Below are positions 28,029 to 38,398 of a stretch of 64,000 bases of DNA, in pieces. The position numbers and the translations under genes were made by a program. This DNA is from Symsagittifera roscoffensis (Eukaryota > Xenacoelomorpha > Acoela > Convolutidae): the NCBI RefSeq assembly GCF_963678635.1, contig NC_087067.1, positions 24,123,547 through 24,187,546 on the forward strand, in the 5' to 3' direction. The notes beneath the pieces were generated by a model, which saw only the letters and a program-made list of their open reading frames with translations, searched no databases and was not told where the DNA came from. The stretch's first letter is position 1; the number at the start of each line of letters is the position of its first letter.

Positions 28029-31000
28029 AGAAAGTCCAGATGATGATGATATTTTCCCCTTTATCGTAGACGCAACCACTGATAGAGGACAGCATATATT
28101 CTGCAAAAATTTACTCTTAAATTTGTTTGAACCCGGAATCAGTCCATGTAAAACAGAGTTCCCAGATGTAAAAATCAAAAGACAAATTATCGATCACTAT
28201 CTAAAAGATATATGTAACCTAACACAACAATACGGAATCTACTCCATAGAATTCAGCTCACCAAACCAGAATCACAGTAAATATATAATTCAAACAGACG
28301 ACCTTGATTTAGAATTCTCAAAAATATTCTCAGAATATATAAAAAGCATTCAATATAATAACTCACAAAGAGCAAACTCCATATTCACCAATGAAGTTTT
28401 TGCGATAATATATAGTTACATCTCGATATTAGAAAACGAAATCCAGATACCAAATGTCTCACCAACAGAAACATCTAAACATATAAGAGTACGACATGAA
28501 ATCACACTACTCTCTAGTTTTCTAAATATAATTAAAGAAAATTTCACGAAAGATGAAGTTTCACAACATACAAAACACGACTTACAAAAAATCTTGGCAT
28601 GGTTCATAATAGATTATTTCACACATAATATTGATTTAATTTCACAAGCAAGAAAAAACTTTAGACCCCAAAACTCCAACGATGATACTGCCATCACAGA
28701 ACAATCAGACTATGTTTGGGACCCCGAATGGTCTCATCCCGCATTCATAAACTTCCCACAATCAATCTCAAGTCAAGCAATAAGTACGATATCTTATGTA
28801 AGAGATTATGTACGAGTAATACCATTAACCATTGATGCAACACCATTAAACTATAATACATTTTTACCCGATATGCAAAATAATAGTTTAAACTCTACAG
28901 TCATACACAATGAAAACCTCAATGGAACTAGGAATCTTACTCAACAAGATATCCAGACACCATCACACTTCATAAATGAAGAAATCGTACACACAACAAC
29001 TACACAACAAAGTATTTCACCAATACGTCCAAACTTAACAACACCAAGAAATACAAATTCTTCACAAACACAGGTAACATTACAATCAACCGTTAAACCT
29101 TCGGTTGCCCCAAAATATTCACACATGGATTACCAAACATACAGACCCATGACAATACCGCCAAAAACACGCAAAACGTTCACTAGAAACAACTTTGCAG
29201 ACCATAATTATAATTACACACATCCATCAAAAACAAATTATCAACCACGAAAAAATTTTAGTAATTATACAAGATCTCAAAACTGGGATAACCCAATGGC
29301 ACCACCTAATTCAGTAAATTTCCACACAAATTTACATCCTCCACAGGATCGTAGTGAAAACTATCCATTTTTTCAACAAAATAAAAATAAAAAACAAACA
29401 TCTTATCAAATGGATTACTTATCCTCAGATGATGATTTCTTACAACCAGATATATTTACACCCAATAATCAAGAATATCGTGGACAAGGAATACAGAAAC
29501 CACATACATATCATAGAATTTTTTCTCCAAAACCAATAGATACACAAATTCAACAACCAATTCAACAACAAAACCCAATTAATAAATCTTTTCAACCAAT
29601 TCAGCAACAAAACCCAATGATTGCAAACTCGTACCAACCAGCACAAATGCAAAATGAAATACCACTCCCATATTATCTTCAACAACACGAAATAACAAGA
29701 AATCAACTCTCAAATTTTTCTCAAATGCCAAATGCAGCAGAATCATTACAAATGACGATGAATCCATACCTTATGGGTGGATCATCAATAACATCAAATA
29801 AACCTTTAATGGTATTCACAGGAACAGACCCTGAATATTCTGTAGAAGACTATTTAAATGCAGTCACAGCAAATTTGATTTTAAATATAGGACCTGAACC
29901 AATTAATACGCCACTACATCAAAACTGGATACATCGACGCACAGCGTTAATACAAACAACTCTAGATGGCGCAGCCCAAAAATGGTTTTCAGTATTGCCT
30001 ATAGAAATAAAATCAAATTGGAAAAGATTTACACAAGAATTTTCAAAAATGTTTGACTCCGAAAGAAACAAACAACAACAAAGAGTTTTATGTAATGAAA
30101 TTCGCAGATTACCAAACGAAACCATCAAGCAATTAGCAGTACGAATCGAAACACTAGTTCGAAAAGCATATTCATTAAATACACATGACTATAAAAACAC
30201 AAAGATGACAGAAATCTTAATGATGACCTTAACACCACAATTAAGGAAAATAGCAATAAAAAAGAGAGCATCCCATCCTTCGTCAATTCGAGAACCCGAT
30301 TTAGATTTTCGAAAACTAGTAGACAAATTAGAACAAGCAGAAATCACAATGAAACTCGAAGAAACGGAAAATCTGAAATTACAATACGTTAACAGAATTG
30401 AAACAGCTTCCACAAATATAAATAATATACAAGAATCAGATACAGATCTCGTTGAAAAAATCACTGAAATACTCAATATTTACGAAAAACACCCAAACTT
30501 TAAAGGCAAACCATCTTTCAAAAAATGGTGTAATTATTGCCGACGATACGGACATAGTATTTCTGAATGTAGACAAAAACAGCAAGACAATCAAAATGAA
30601 CCTCAAAAATATAAAGAACCAAATAAATCATTCTATCAATACATGAAAAAAGATCAAAATCTACCGAACAAAACAGTCTACAGCAACAACAGTTCAGGAA
30701 AACCACTCCCGAACAATACAAATTATACAAGAAATCAATCACCAAATAACTCAAGTTATAGAGGAAGATCACCAGAACGAAGAAACACGCATAATTCATC
30801 ACAACATCACTACAATAGACCAAATAGTCGAAATAACTACTCCAGATCACATTCAAATACACAACGATTTGTTTCTAGATCTAATTCCCAATCAAGAAAT
30901 AGTTATTATCCAAACAATCAATCACGAAATTCATCATACAATAGGAATAGAAACTACTCAAATAATCGGAATAGAAGTTATTCAAACAACCGAAACCAGA

Positions 31001-34000
31001 ATTACCCGAACAATCAATCAAGGAATAACTCATATAATAGATCGAACTATAACAGACCAAACAATAATTACCAAAACAGATCGCGAAATAATTCACAAAA
31101 TCGACACTCAAGTTATAATAATCGTTATAGAAATTATTCCCAATCACCACACCGGAATAATAATAACTATAATAATTCTAATAATCGCCACAGAAGTAGT
31201 ACACCTAAACATCAAAGACATATTAATCAAGTACAATCTAATCCAGAAACAACATCAGACCCTCCAGGTATTGATGACACAGTAACTGATACGTTACAAC
31301 TCAACCAAATAAACTGTGAATCATCAGATTCAGAAAGCGATGCAGAAAACACTCTCTCCATCAACATGATAAAAGTCGAAAACGACTATGAACCTGTTAT
31401 ATATGAAGAACCTTTTTCATCACACATATATGAGAATCAATCAGAACTCCTTCACAATTATTATATTGAACCCGTCCATTCCACACCGACGACACAAAAA
31501 ACTAATGAAATTAACACTACAAACCAACCCAATGAGAAAGAAAAAACAAAATGTTTGAATACAAATCACATCTATCAAAACATACAAAAAGAACAACCCA
31601 AAGAAAAAATTTGGACAATACCATTTCTTTTGGAAAGCCCAAAAAGCAAAGAATTTCAACCACCAGATCTTGAAATTGATTTTTTAATTGATTCAGGAGC
31701 AGAATCAAATATAATAAACATTCCCACATGGAATGAAATAAAAACCTTACACCCAAAGCTAACACCTCTTGAAACCTCCAGCAAACTAGCAACAGCACAA
31801 GGATCAACATTAATAAATTACGGAAAAATTCAATTATTTCTTCTCCCCACAAGAACAATGGAGCAAAACAAAATTTTAACCAAACCATTTAAACAAATAT
31901 TCCATATCACTGATATTAAACATAATATCATTGGAATACCATTTATCTCTAAATATATACCAACAATCAACATCTTGAATAGTAAAATATTAATCAAAGA
32001 TAAATATACAAAAACAAAAGACACATCCCTAACATTTTTTCAAAGATTAAATAAACAACCACCATTTTTTTCAAAATTTTACCCAATATATAACCAGCAA
32101 AGAAAACACTTGAAACCACTATCAGGAAACATCTATAATTTTTCAATTATACAAGTTCACCAATATGATAAAAAACAAAACAAACAAAAATTTTATATGT
32201 CAGATTTTGAATTCAAACCTATTCATAAGTTTTTCAAAATCACAATATCATCAATAAAATATTTGAAAAACTCGAATTCAGATATTATTTCCTTACATGT
32301 ATACAACAATACACCTTACCAAGTAACATTACCTCTAGGACTTTTAGGCTATTGCGAAACCAACGCTACAATATTACCAATACACGAAAAAGCATATCGT
32401 GTAAAAAATATACTCCAATTACAAGATATTTGCCAATCCACAATCCTTAATGAAGAATTATCTATAAATAATATAATAAGTAACGAAAACAGAAATACGG
32501 ATTATTTCACAAAAACCCCATATTTCAAACCTACATTCAACATAAGTAACTACACAGAGAATCAACAGAAATTTTTAACAATGTTTAATTTCCAACATTC
32601 ACAAATAACACAAGACGAATTTGAAAAACTAGCAAAACAGCTAATTAAATATTCATCAGTCTATGCAACATCCAAATTTGATGTTGGCAAAATCAGCTCA
32701 TCACTACATCTCCCATTAAAACCAGACGCAGTTTTCAAAAAACAAAGAGCAAGTAAAGTACCAATTCACTTACACGATAAAGTGAACAGATTACTCGACA
32801 TTTTAGAACAATACAACATTATATCACCAGTAAACAAAGAGGAACAACCAAAAGGCAACACATTTATCAACCCTGTTATCATTCTAGCCAAAGGAGAATC
32901 ATTAAAAATTGTTCTCGATGCTAGATACCTCAATTCACTCATAGATGAATCAAAGTGTAATTGGCCCATTGAACCAATACAAGTTATTTTAACAAAAATA
33001 AACAGAAAATACTTTACCACCGCCGATATGAATAGTGCATATAATCAAATGCCATTAGATGAACAATCACGACGCTTAACACAATTTGTTATTGGAAATC
33101 AACAATACGAATTCAACCGCTTATTCTATGGAATATCCATAGGATCAGCAGCATTTTCAGCTTTTATGAGCAAAATTTTTCGACCACTAATACTCAAGAA
33201 AAACGCAATCACCTATTTAGACGATGTTTTTATGCAATCACAAACAAAAGAGGAAATGTTCAATGTTTTAGAACAATATCACCAAATACTTCAGAACGAA
33301 AATCTGAAGGCCGCCCCCGATAAATCACACTTCTTTTTGACAAAAGTTAAATTCTTAGGGCATAATATAGAAAGAAAAACAATCACTCCATTGAAATCAC
33401 GTATAGACGCTATTCAAAAACTCCAACCACCAACAAATAAAAAGAAAATCCAAGAATTCCTTGGAATGTTAAACTTTTTAAGCAAATATGTTTATAAAAT
33501 GCAATTATATCTACGACCATTCTATAACATACTTAGACAACAAAATAATTTTGAATGGAATATAGAACATCAAGCACGATTTGAAGAAATTAAAAAACTT
33601 CTAACTGAACAAATTTCAAACACAATTCCAGATTCAAATCAACCATTTTATGCAATGTGCGATGCTTCGAACTTTGGCATCGGCGCAGCATTATTACAAT
33701 CACATAATAGTACAAATAAAATGAACCTCATATCAGCAAATTCCCGATTATTCACTCAAGCAGAACTAAGACTCTCAACTCTAATGAGAGAATGTACAGC
33801 CATAATATATACACTAACAGAATATGAATTTCTGATACTTGGATCAAAACATCCCACAGTTCTATTCACAGACCATAAACCAATCATCTTTCTTTTTACA
33901 CAAAAGTCTAATCCAAACCACCGAGTTTATAGATTTCAACTCATTTTAATGAAATTCCCAAACTTACATATAGTTTGGACCGCAGGAAAAAATCTTGCAT

Positions 34001-36246
34001 TACCAGACACTTTAAGTCGAAATACGCCACCTGAATTACTTACACGAAAAACCACAGTTGAAATACCCAAAAACATAAAATTCTACCTTGCAGAAAATGA
34101 AACATCACCCCGATTGGAATGCAAATATGCAGTAAAAACTGACGTTGAACAATCACAAATAAATAATTTACAACATTTCCCACTTTATTTAGATTGTCAA
34201 AATAATCACTATGAAGTTGATCTACTTGGAACATCAACTTTTAAACCAATCCCATATTCACAATGGATAAAAAACAACACCCAACAAAAAAGAATAAAAC
34301 AACACCCGCCTAAAAAAGACCATTTTCCACTAATTGAAAAAGAAAATCTGACTGATAAAATAAACTTATCAGGACCACAAACAAACGATTCAAAATACAC
34401 AATAAATCAAGTTTTTGACCTCCATGACCCACTTGACACAATACCCTTATCTAAATTAGAAATCGAAAACATTTTTCTCCCCCCAACAGAAACAATTACA
34501 ATTTCAACACTGAAACAATATCAAAACCTTGACCCAGTAATTCGACAACTGAAATCATGGCACAAATATAAAACTAAACCTATCAAAGCAGATTCAACTA
34601 TTCTAGGAAACAAAACACTCCTCAGATATTTTCGAAAACTCAACAATACAACAATTAACGAAAACACAGACCTTCTAGAATACAAACTAAATGAATCTAC
34701 AGTTCCCTGTCTCCCTTTAAGTATGATTTTTATAGCTTTTAATATTTCACATACACAAAATATTAAAGGACACTCTGGATCAGAAAAAACATATTCAAAT
34801 TTTATACAAAACTTTTATTTCCCAAATGCACCAATTTGGATAAAAGTACTATGCAATGACTGTATAGTATGTCAACTAAATAAACCTTACCCAAATCAAA
34901 AACAAATAGCACAAAAACAAGATTTTAAAGGACAAAGCTTGTACTTTAATCATCGTATCTCATTTGATACCAAAGGACCAATTTCACCCTCATCCGAAGG
35001 AAACTCCTACATTATGGTAATTGTTGACGCATTTACACATTATGTAGCACTTAACCCAGTACCACATTGTAACGCTTATTACGCTTACACAACACTCTAT
35101 GAACACTGGATAGCAAAATTCGGACTACCAGAAATTTTAGTTACAGACAACGGTACAGAATTCATAAATAATGAAATCATCACACTATGTCATTTATATA
35201 ACATTAAACACAAACCACGTACATCTCACGCACCTTGGACAAACGGCTTAGTCGAAGGTATGAACCGTTCATTACAAGAATATCTCAGATGTATCATCAA
35301 TGGAAATGATACAAGATATACCGAATGGTCAGCAGATGTAAAACTATTTCCCTTAGCATATAATTCACAAATCACGACAACTTTAGGAATGTCACCATAT
35401 GAAATGGTTTTTAACCAAAAGCCACGCAAACCAATAATGTTTACAGCAAACTCTCATAAAAACGCACAAGGTTATTGTCAACCAAATAAAGACTCAATTT
35501 GTTATAACCTACCATTACATACACACGATGAAGATCATTTTCATCACCCACAAATTCTTAAATTAGCCTCCGGTACACACACCGAATGGATTTTAAACAG
35601 AGATAAAAAACACAATGAAATTTACCAAAAGGTAACAAAAAAGTTGTTACAAAGGCAAAATATTAATGAACAAATAAATTCACGCTTTACACCAGCCTCC
35701 GATTTAAAAATTGGAACATTTGTTTTAATACCCAATTTTAATACTCAAAAAGGAATTTCAAAAAAGTTACAACCCCTTCGTAAAGGACCATACCAAATAA
35801 TTGCAAAACCCACTGATGTCACATATAAAATCACCGACTCAGATAAAAAAGAAATCGTTCAACACCGAAATAACCTATTACCTTATTATCCAAAAGAGTA
35901 CGCACTCCGCGAACTAACTCAATTATATTCTTTTACAGGTTTAAAAGTTATTCAAAATAACCCACATACGGACACCATAACAAAGGAACAAAATGATATT
36001 CACCTCGGAAATCAAAATACAAAATCAAACACCACAAAAAACAATACAAAAAATCTTGATCAAAATACATCTCAAAAAGAAAGAAAAAATAGAAAAATGA
36101 CAGAACAAATAATACCCCAAAAACAAATCGACAAATCAGAACATAGAGAGTCTTCACGACTTAGAAATCAACCACGTAAAAATTATAAAGTATTCATCCC
36201 ACAATCAAAAATATTAAAGAAAGTTGAATTTCAAAAACAACCTTAA
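28003..36246 (+). CDS. gag-pol: element B copy 2: gag-pol polyprotein, single 2747-codon frame
   Basis: One uninterrupted frame; its ATG is the first after an in-frame TAA at 27982. Residues 1-~230 form an unrecognised folded N-terminal domain, followed by a disordered Asn/Gln/Pro stretch. Residues ~600-800 resemble a retrotransposon capsid (FTGTDPEYSVEDYLNAV). A CCHC knuckle lies at 843-856 (C843, C846, H851, C856), then an Arg/Asn/Ser/Tyr-rich region. Protease has DSGA at 1230-1233. RT has D1675 and YLDD at 1738-1741. RNase H has D1887, E1930 and D1957. Integrase has H2250, H2257, C2287, C2290, then D2322, D2382 and E2418 with 35 residues between the last two, and a GPY/F module (LRKGPYQIIAK). 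All catalytic residues are present. There is no gag-pol frameshift or stop, so both parts would be made in equal amounts unless processed otherwise. Length is far above the usual for Ty3. Confidence 0.95.
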   Translation: MSSTHTPGEESPDDDDIFPFIVDATTDRGQHIFCKNLLLNLFEPGISPCKTEFPDVKIKRQIIDHYLKDICNLTQQYGIYSIEFSSPNQNHSKYIIQTDDLDLEFSKIFSEYIKSIQYNNSQRANSIFTNEVFAIIYSYISILENEIQIPNVSPTETSKHIRVRHEITLLSSFLNIIKENFTKDEVSQHTKHDLQKILAWFIIDYFTHNIDLISQARKNFRPQNSNDDTAITEQSDYVWDPEWSHPAFINFPQSISSQAISTISYVRDYVRVIPLTIDATPLNYNTFLPDMQNNSLNSTVIHNENLNGTRNLTQQDIQTPSHFINEEIVHTTTTQQSISPIRPNLTTPRNTNSSQTQVTLQSTVKPSVAPKYSHMDYQTYRPMTIPPKTRKTFTRNNFADHNYNYTHPSKTNYQPRKNFSNYTRSQNWDNPMAPPNSVNFHTNLHPPQDRSENYPFFQQNKNKKQTSYQMDYLSSDDDFLQPDIFTPNNQEYRGQGIQKPHTYHRIFSPKPIDTQIQQPIQQQNPINKSFQPIQQQNPMIANSYQPAQMQNEIPLPYYLQQHEITRNQLSNFSQMPNAAESLQMTMNPYLMGGSSITSNKPLMVFTGTDPEYSVEDYLNAVTANLILNIGPEPINTPLHQNWIHRRTALIQTTLDGAAQKWFSVLPIEIKSNWKRFTQEFSKMFDSERNKQQQRVLCNEIRRLPNETIKQLAVRIETLVRKAYSLNTHDYKNTKMTEILMMTLTPQLRKIAIKKRASHPSSIREPDLDFRKLVDKLEQAEITMKLEETENLKLQYVNRIETASTNINNIQESDTDLVEKITEILNIYEKHPNFKGKPSFKKWCNYCRRYGHSISECRQKQQDNQNEPQKYKEPNKSFYQYMKKDQNLPNKTVYSNNSSGKPLPNNTNYTRNQSPNNSSYRGRSPERRNTHNSSQHHYNRPNSRNNYSRSHSNTQRFVSRSNSQSRNSYYPNNQSRNSSYNRNRNYSNNRNRSYSNNRNQNYPNNQSRNNSYNRSNYNRPNNNYQNRSRNNSQNRHSSYNNRYRNYSQSPHRNNNNYNNSNNRHRSSTPKHQRHINQVQSNPETTSDPPGIDDTVTDTLQLNQINCESSDSESDAENTLSINMIKVENDYEPVIYEEPFSSHIYENQSELLHNYYIEPVHSTPTTQKTNEINTTNQPNEKEKTKCLNTNHIYQNIQKEQPKEKIWTIPFLLESPKSKEFQPPDLEIDFLIDSGAESNIINIPTWNEIKTLHPKLTPLETSSKLATAQGSTLINYGKIQLFLLPTRTMEQNKILTKPFKQIFHITDIKHNIIGIPFISKYIPTINILNSKILIKDKYTKTKDTSLTFFQRLNKQPPFFSKFYPIYNQQRKHLKPLSGNIYNFSIIQVHQYDKKQNKQKFYMSDFEFKPIHKFFKITISSIKYLKNSNSDIISLHVYNNTPYQVTLPLGLLGYCETNATILPIHEKAYRVKNILQLQDICQSTILNEELSINNIISNENRNTDYFTKTPYFKPTFNISNYTENQQKFLTMFNFQHSQITQDEFEKLAKQLIKYSSVYATSKFDVGKISSSLHLPLKPDAVFKKQRASKVPIHLHDKVNRLLDILEQYNIISPVNKEEQPKGNTFINPVIILAKGESLKIVLDARYLNSLIDESKCNWPIEPIQVILTKINRKYFTTADMNSAYNQMPLDEQSRRLTQFVIGNQQYEFNRLFYGISIGSAAFSAFMSKIFRPLILKKNAITYLDDVFMQSQTKEEMFNVLEQYHQILQNENLKAAPDKSHFFLTKVKFLGHNIERKTITPLKSRIDAIQKLQPPTNKKKIQEFLGMLNFLSKYVYKMQLYLRPFYNILRQQNNFEWNIEHQARFEEIKKLLTEQISNTIPDSNQPFYAMCDASNFGIGAALLQSHNSTNKMNLISANSRLFTQAELRLSTLMRECTAIIYTLTEYEFLILGSKHPTVLFTDHKPIIFLFTQKSNPNHRVYRFQLILMKFPNLHIVWTAGKNLALPDTLSRNTPPELLTRKTTVEIPKNIKFYLAENETSPRLECKYAVKTDVEQSQINNLQHFPLYLDCQNNHYEVDLLGTSTFKPIPYSQWIKNNTQQKRIKQHPPKKDHFPLIEKENLTDKINLSGPQTNDSKYTINQVFDLHDPLDTIPLSKLEIENIFLPPTETITISTLKQYQNLDPVIRQLKSWHKYKTKPIKADSTILGNKTLLRYFRKLNNTTINENTDLLEYKLNESTVPCLPLSMIFIAFNISHTQNIKGHSGSEKTYSNFIQNFYFPNAPIWIKVLCNDCIVCQLNKPYPNQKQIAQKQDFKGQSLYFNHRISFDTKGPISPSSEGNSYIMVIVDAFTHYVALNPVPHCNAYYAYTTLYEHWIAKFGLPEILVTDNGTEFINNEIITLCHLYNIKHKPRTSHAPWTNGLVEGMNRSLQEYLRCIINGNDTRYTEWSADVKLFPLAYNSQITTTLGMSPYEMVFNQKPRKPIMFTANSHKNAQGYCQPNKDSICYNLPLHTHDEDHFHHPQILKLASGTHTEWILNRDKKHNEIYQKVTKKLLQRQNINEQINSRFTPASDLKIGTFVLIPNFNTQKGISKKLQPLRKGPYQIIAKPTDVTYKITDSDKKEIVQHRNNLLPYYPKEYALRELTQLYSFTGLKVIQNNPHTDTITKEQNDIHLGNQNTKSNTTKNNTKNLDQNTSQKERKNRKMTEQIIPQKQIDKSEHRESSRLRNQPRKNYKVFIPQSKILKKVEFQKQP

Positions 36247-36840
36247 ATTCTACATTTAAAAATCTTTGCACCTCTGAAACATTTCACACTTTCATGTTTC
36301 AAGATAAAATGCTGATAAACACGCAGCGATTCTAGTTCAAAATTAGCCAATAGGATTCATCCAATCCGTCACCTTCTATAACTTTAACACAAACCAACTA
36401 GACGAAAAATATTAAACTCCAGGCATATCTATAACTATAACTCTACGACCTCCAGGTCAAAAATAAGCAAACCACTCCAACTTGACAACTAAAATAAATA
36501 TCACCATAATATCATAACCCTCCCTTATCTAATAAACCAAAGATCAACAATATTTCCCCAACTCAGCCCTCAAATACCCCCCAAACAAATATGTTAAATT
36601 AGCCTAAAGTAAAAGAACGACCATTTTATTTAGCCTAAAGTATAAAAATCTCAAAAATACCCCAGATCATTTGACAAATGAAAATAAAGACAAAGAAGAC
36701 CTCCCGATCACCATAAAAATTGCCCCCAACAAATTTTTACGAAACTCAACCCACTTGTCAAAAAACTAATAAATAATCCGACCACACTTGAAAATTGCCC
36801 CAAACAACAAAAAATATTCGATCACGAAGCCATTTCTTAA
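36247..36840. other. pol-env spacer, AT-rich
   Basis: No gene longer than a few codons. Contains a direct repeat of TTAGCCTAAAGT at about 36599 and 36631. It lies at the position where a splice acceptor for a subgenomic env RNA would be expected, but no single site stands out here. Confidence 0.4.
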
Positions 36841-37032
36841 ATGCTCTTCTATCAAACAGTCACTAAAATTATCACAAACCTCAAACAATTTTTTACGATA
36901 CTTGAAACTTTCATAATATTTCTTTTTGATATCCTTGAATCTTTTCTAATACTCTTAATCATTTTTTGTAATATTTTTTTGAATTTTCTACACTATATTC
37001 GAACTATTTCTCCAACTTTCAAAAACCCTTGA
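36841..37032 (+). CDS. element B copy 2: small hydrophobic ORF (63 aa)
   Basis: An open frame whose middle is strongly hydrophobic (FIIFLFDILESFLILLIIFC), long enough for one membrane span. Short charged ends. It is immediately followed by an acceptor-like TATATCCACAG (AG at 37043-37044). AT-rich DNA easily gives hydrophobic frames, so this may be chance; the next frame has the same character. Confidence 0.35.
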   Translation: MLFYQTVTKIITNLKQFFTILETFIIFLFDILESFLILLIIFCNIFLNFLHYIRTISPTFKNP

Positions 37033-37067
37033 TTATATCCACAGGTACGATTTATAAAATTGTCTAA

Positions 37068-37244
37068 ATGATACGAACTATTTTCAGTAGAACTGATATT
37101 TTTCTACTATTTGTAATTTTCATAACATTTCTATCATCCCTCATTTTGACTATATGCAAATGTATAAAGAAAGCAATCATCACATTCGCTCTAGCAACAA
37201 TCCTCCTAATTCTTTTCTTAGAAGAATACTTTAATAAACATTAA
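37068..37244 (+). CDS. element B copy 2: small membrane ORF (58 aa, two spans)
   Basis: ATG at 37068, TAA at 37242-37244. Two hydrophobic stretches (IFLLFVIFITFLSSLILTIC and IITFALATILLILFL) are separated by a short basic turn (KCIKK), the layout of a viroporin-like hairpin. It is the first ATG frame behind the acceptor at 37043, so it could be the first gene of a spliced 3' RNA. Function not shown. Confidence 0.4.
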   Translation: MIRTIFSRTDIFLLFVIFITFLSSLILTICKCIKKAIITFALATILLILFLEEYFNKH

Positions 37245-37264
37245 CTTTTTCAATAAAAGAATAG

Positions 37265-38398
37265 ACCAAAAAGATATCAAAAATTGCTACCCAAAAGTCA
37301 CCAAGTCAGTCTTCACCGACATCATCCCAAGATAACCCAACAACACCTTCAACTACCAATAATCCTCAAACATCTACACGAATTTCCTTTCAGGATAACC
37401 CATACACTTTTGAAGAACGACACGCTCGTTTATCAGAACCACTAGAACCAGCTCAACGACAAGCACCTCTAAGCGAACCAACATATAACTTATACCCAAC
37501 ACTACCACAAGAATTAAGTAGAATAAGAAATCCTAGTCAAAACCAAAATACAGTCGAAATAAATAGACAAATTATACATCCTCGACGGAACAAGAATTTT
37601 CTAACTCCCCGAGTTCATTTTGATATACCTCAATCCCCATCACAAAACACTCCAGAAAACCCCATTGGTGTATTACCAGAAACCCCTACGCTTCTTTCAC
37701 AACGTAGCACCTCAAGCCTACCATCAGATTACTTAGGTTCAACACCAACATCTGAACAAATACGTGAAAATCCCTTTAACCCCCCAAACCAGGCATCACG
37801 ACTACCATATTGGACAACACATTCATTTACACAAGGTGAATTAAATTTAGTCAATGATCCAATAGATATTTCTACGGATACAACAACATCCTCATCCGTA
37901 CCAGAAACATTATCACTACCATCAACACCATCAATAAGCCAGATTTCACCACCACCTTTTAACTTAAATTTTCCAAATAATCTCGACGCCAGATATCGAG
38001 AACAATCATCAACAAATATCCCTTTAAGACTAGATTGGAATACATTTACAGCCCCTCCACCATTATTTGGACAACATCTAGAAAGTAATCGCCTCCACAA
38101 CTGGGCACTTAATAGATTACAATACCGACAAGACATTCACGACGATATCCGTGATCACAATATCCAAATACTTCAACAAAACAGTTTACAATTAAAGTTT
38201 GAAATTACAGTTAAATTAAACAACATTACTCAACATCCCTACCCATTAAACCCACCAAACATAACAGCTTAATCACTACCACCACCATTTATAACCACTG
38301 AAGTAATATATAAATACGACAGATATACCAAAAACACAATTGGTTACATCACATTTTATAACCCATACTCAGGATTATCATACACATGTATATTCTAA
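37265..38398 (+). pseudogene. element B copy 2: ORF-X, premature stop, no ATG
   Basis: The frame opens after a TAG at 37262-37264 and has no in-frame ATG. It begins with a Ser/Pro/Thr/Gln-rich stretch (KSPSQSSPTSSQDNP). A strong acceptor (TTTCCTTTCAG, AG at 37392-37393) lies inside its 5' part, so splicing could supply the start. At 38270-38272 a C-to-T change relative to copy 1 makes TAA, removing the last 41 residues. Without it the frame would run to 38396-38398 and overlap env by 13 bases, as in copy 1. Confidence 0.65.
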
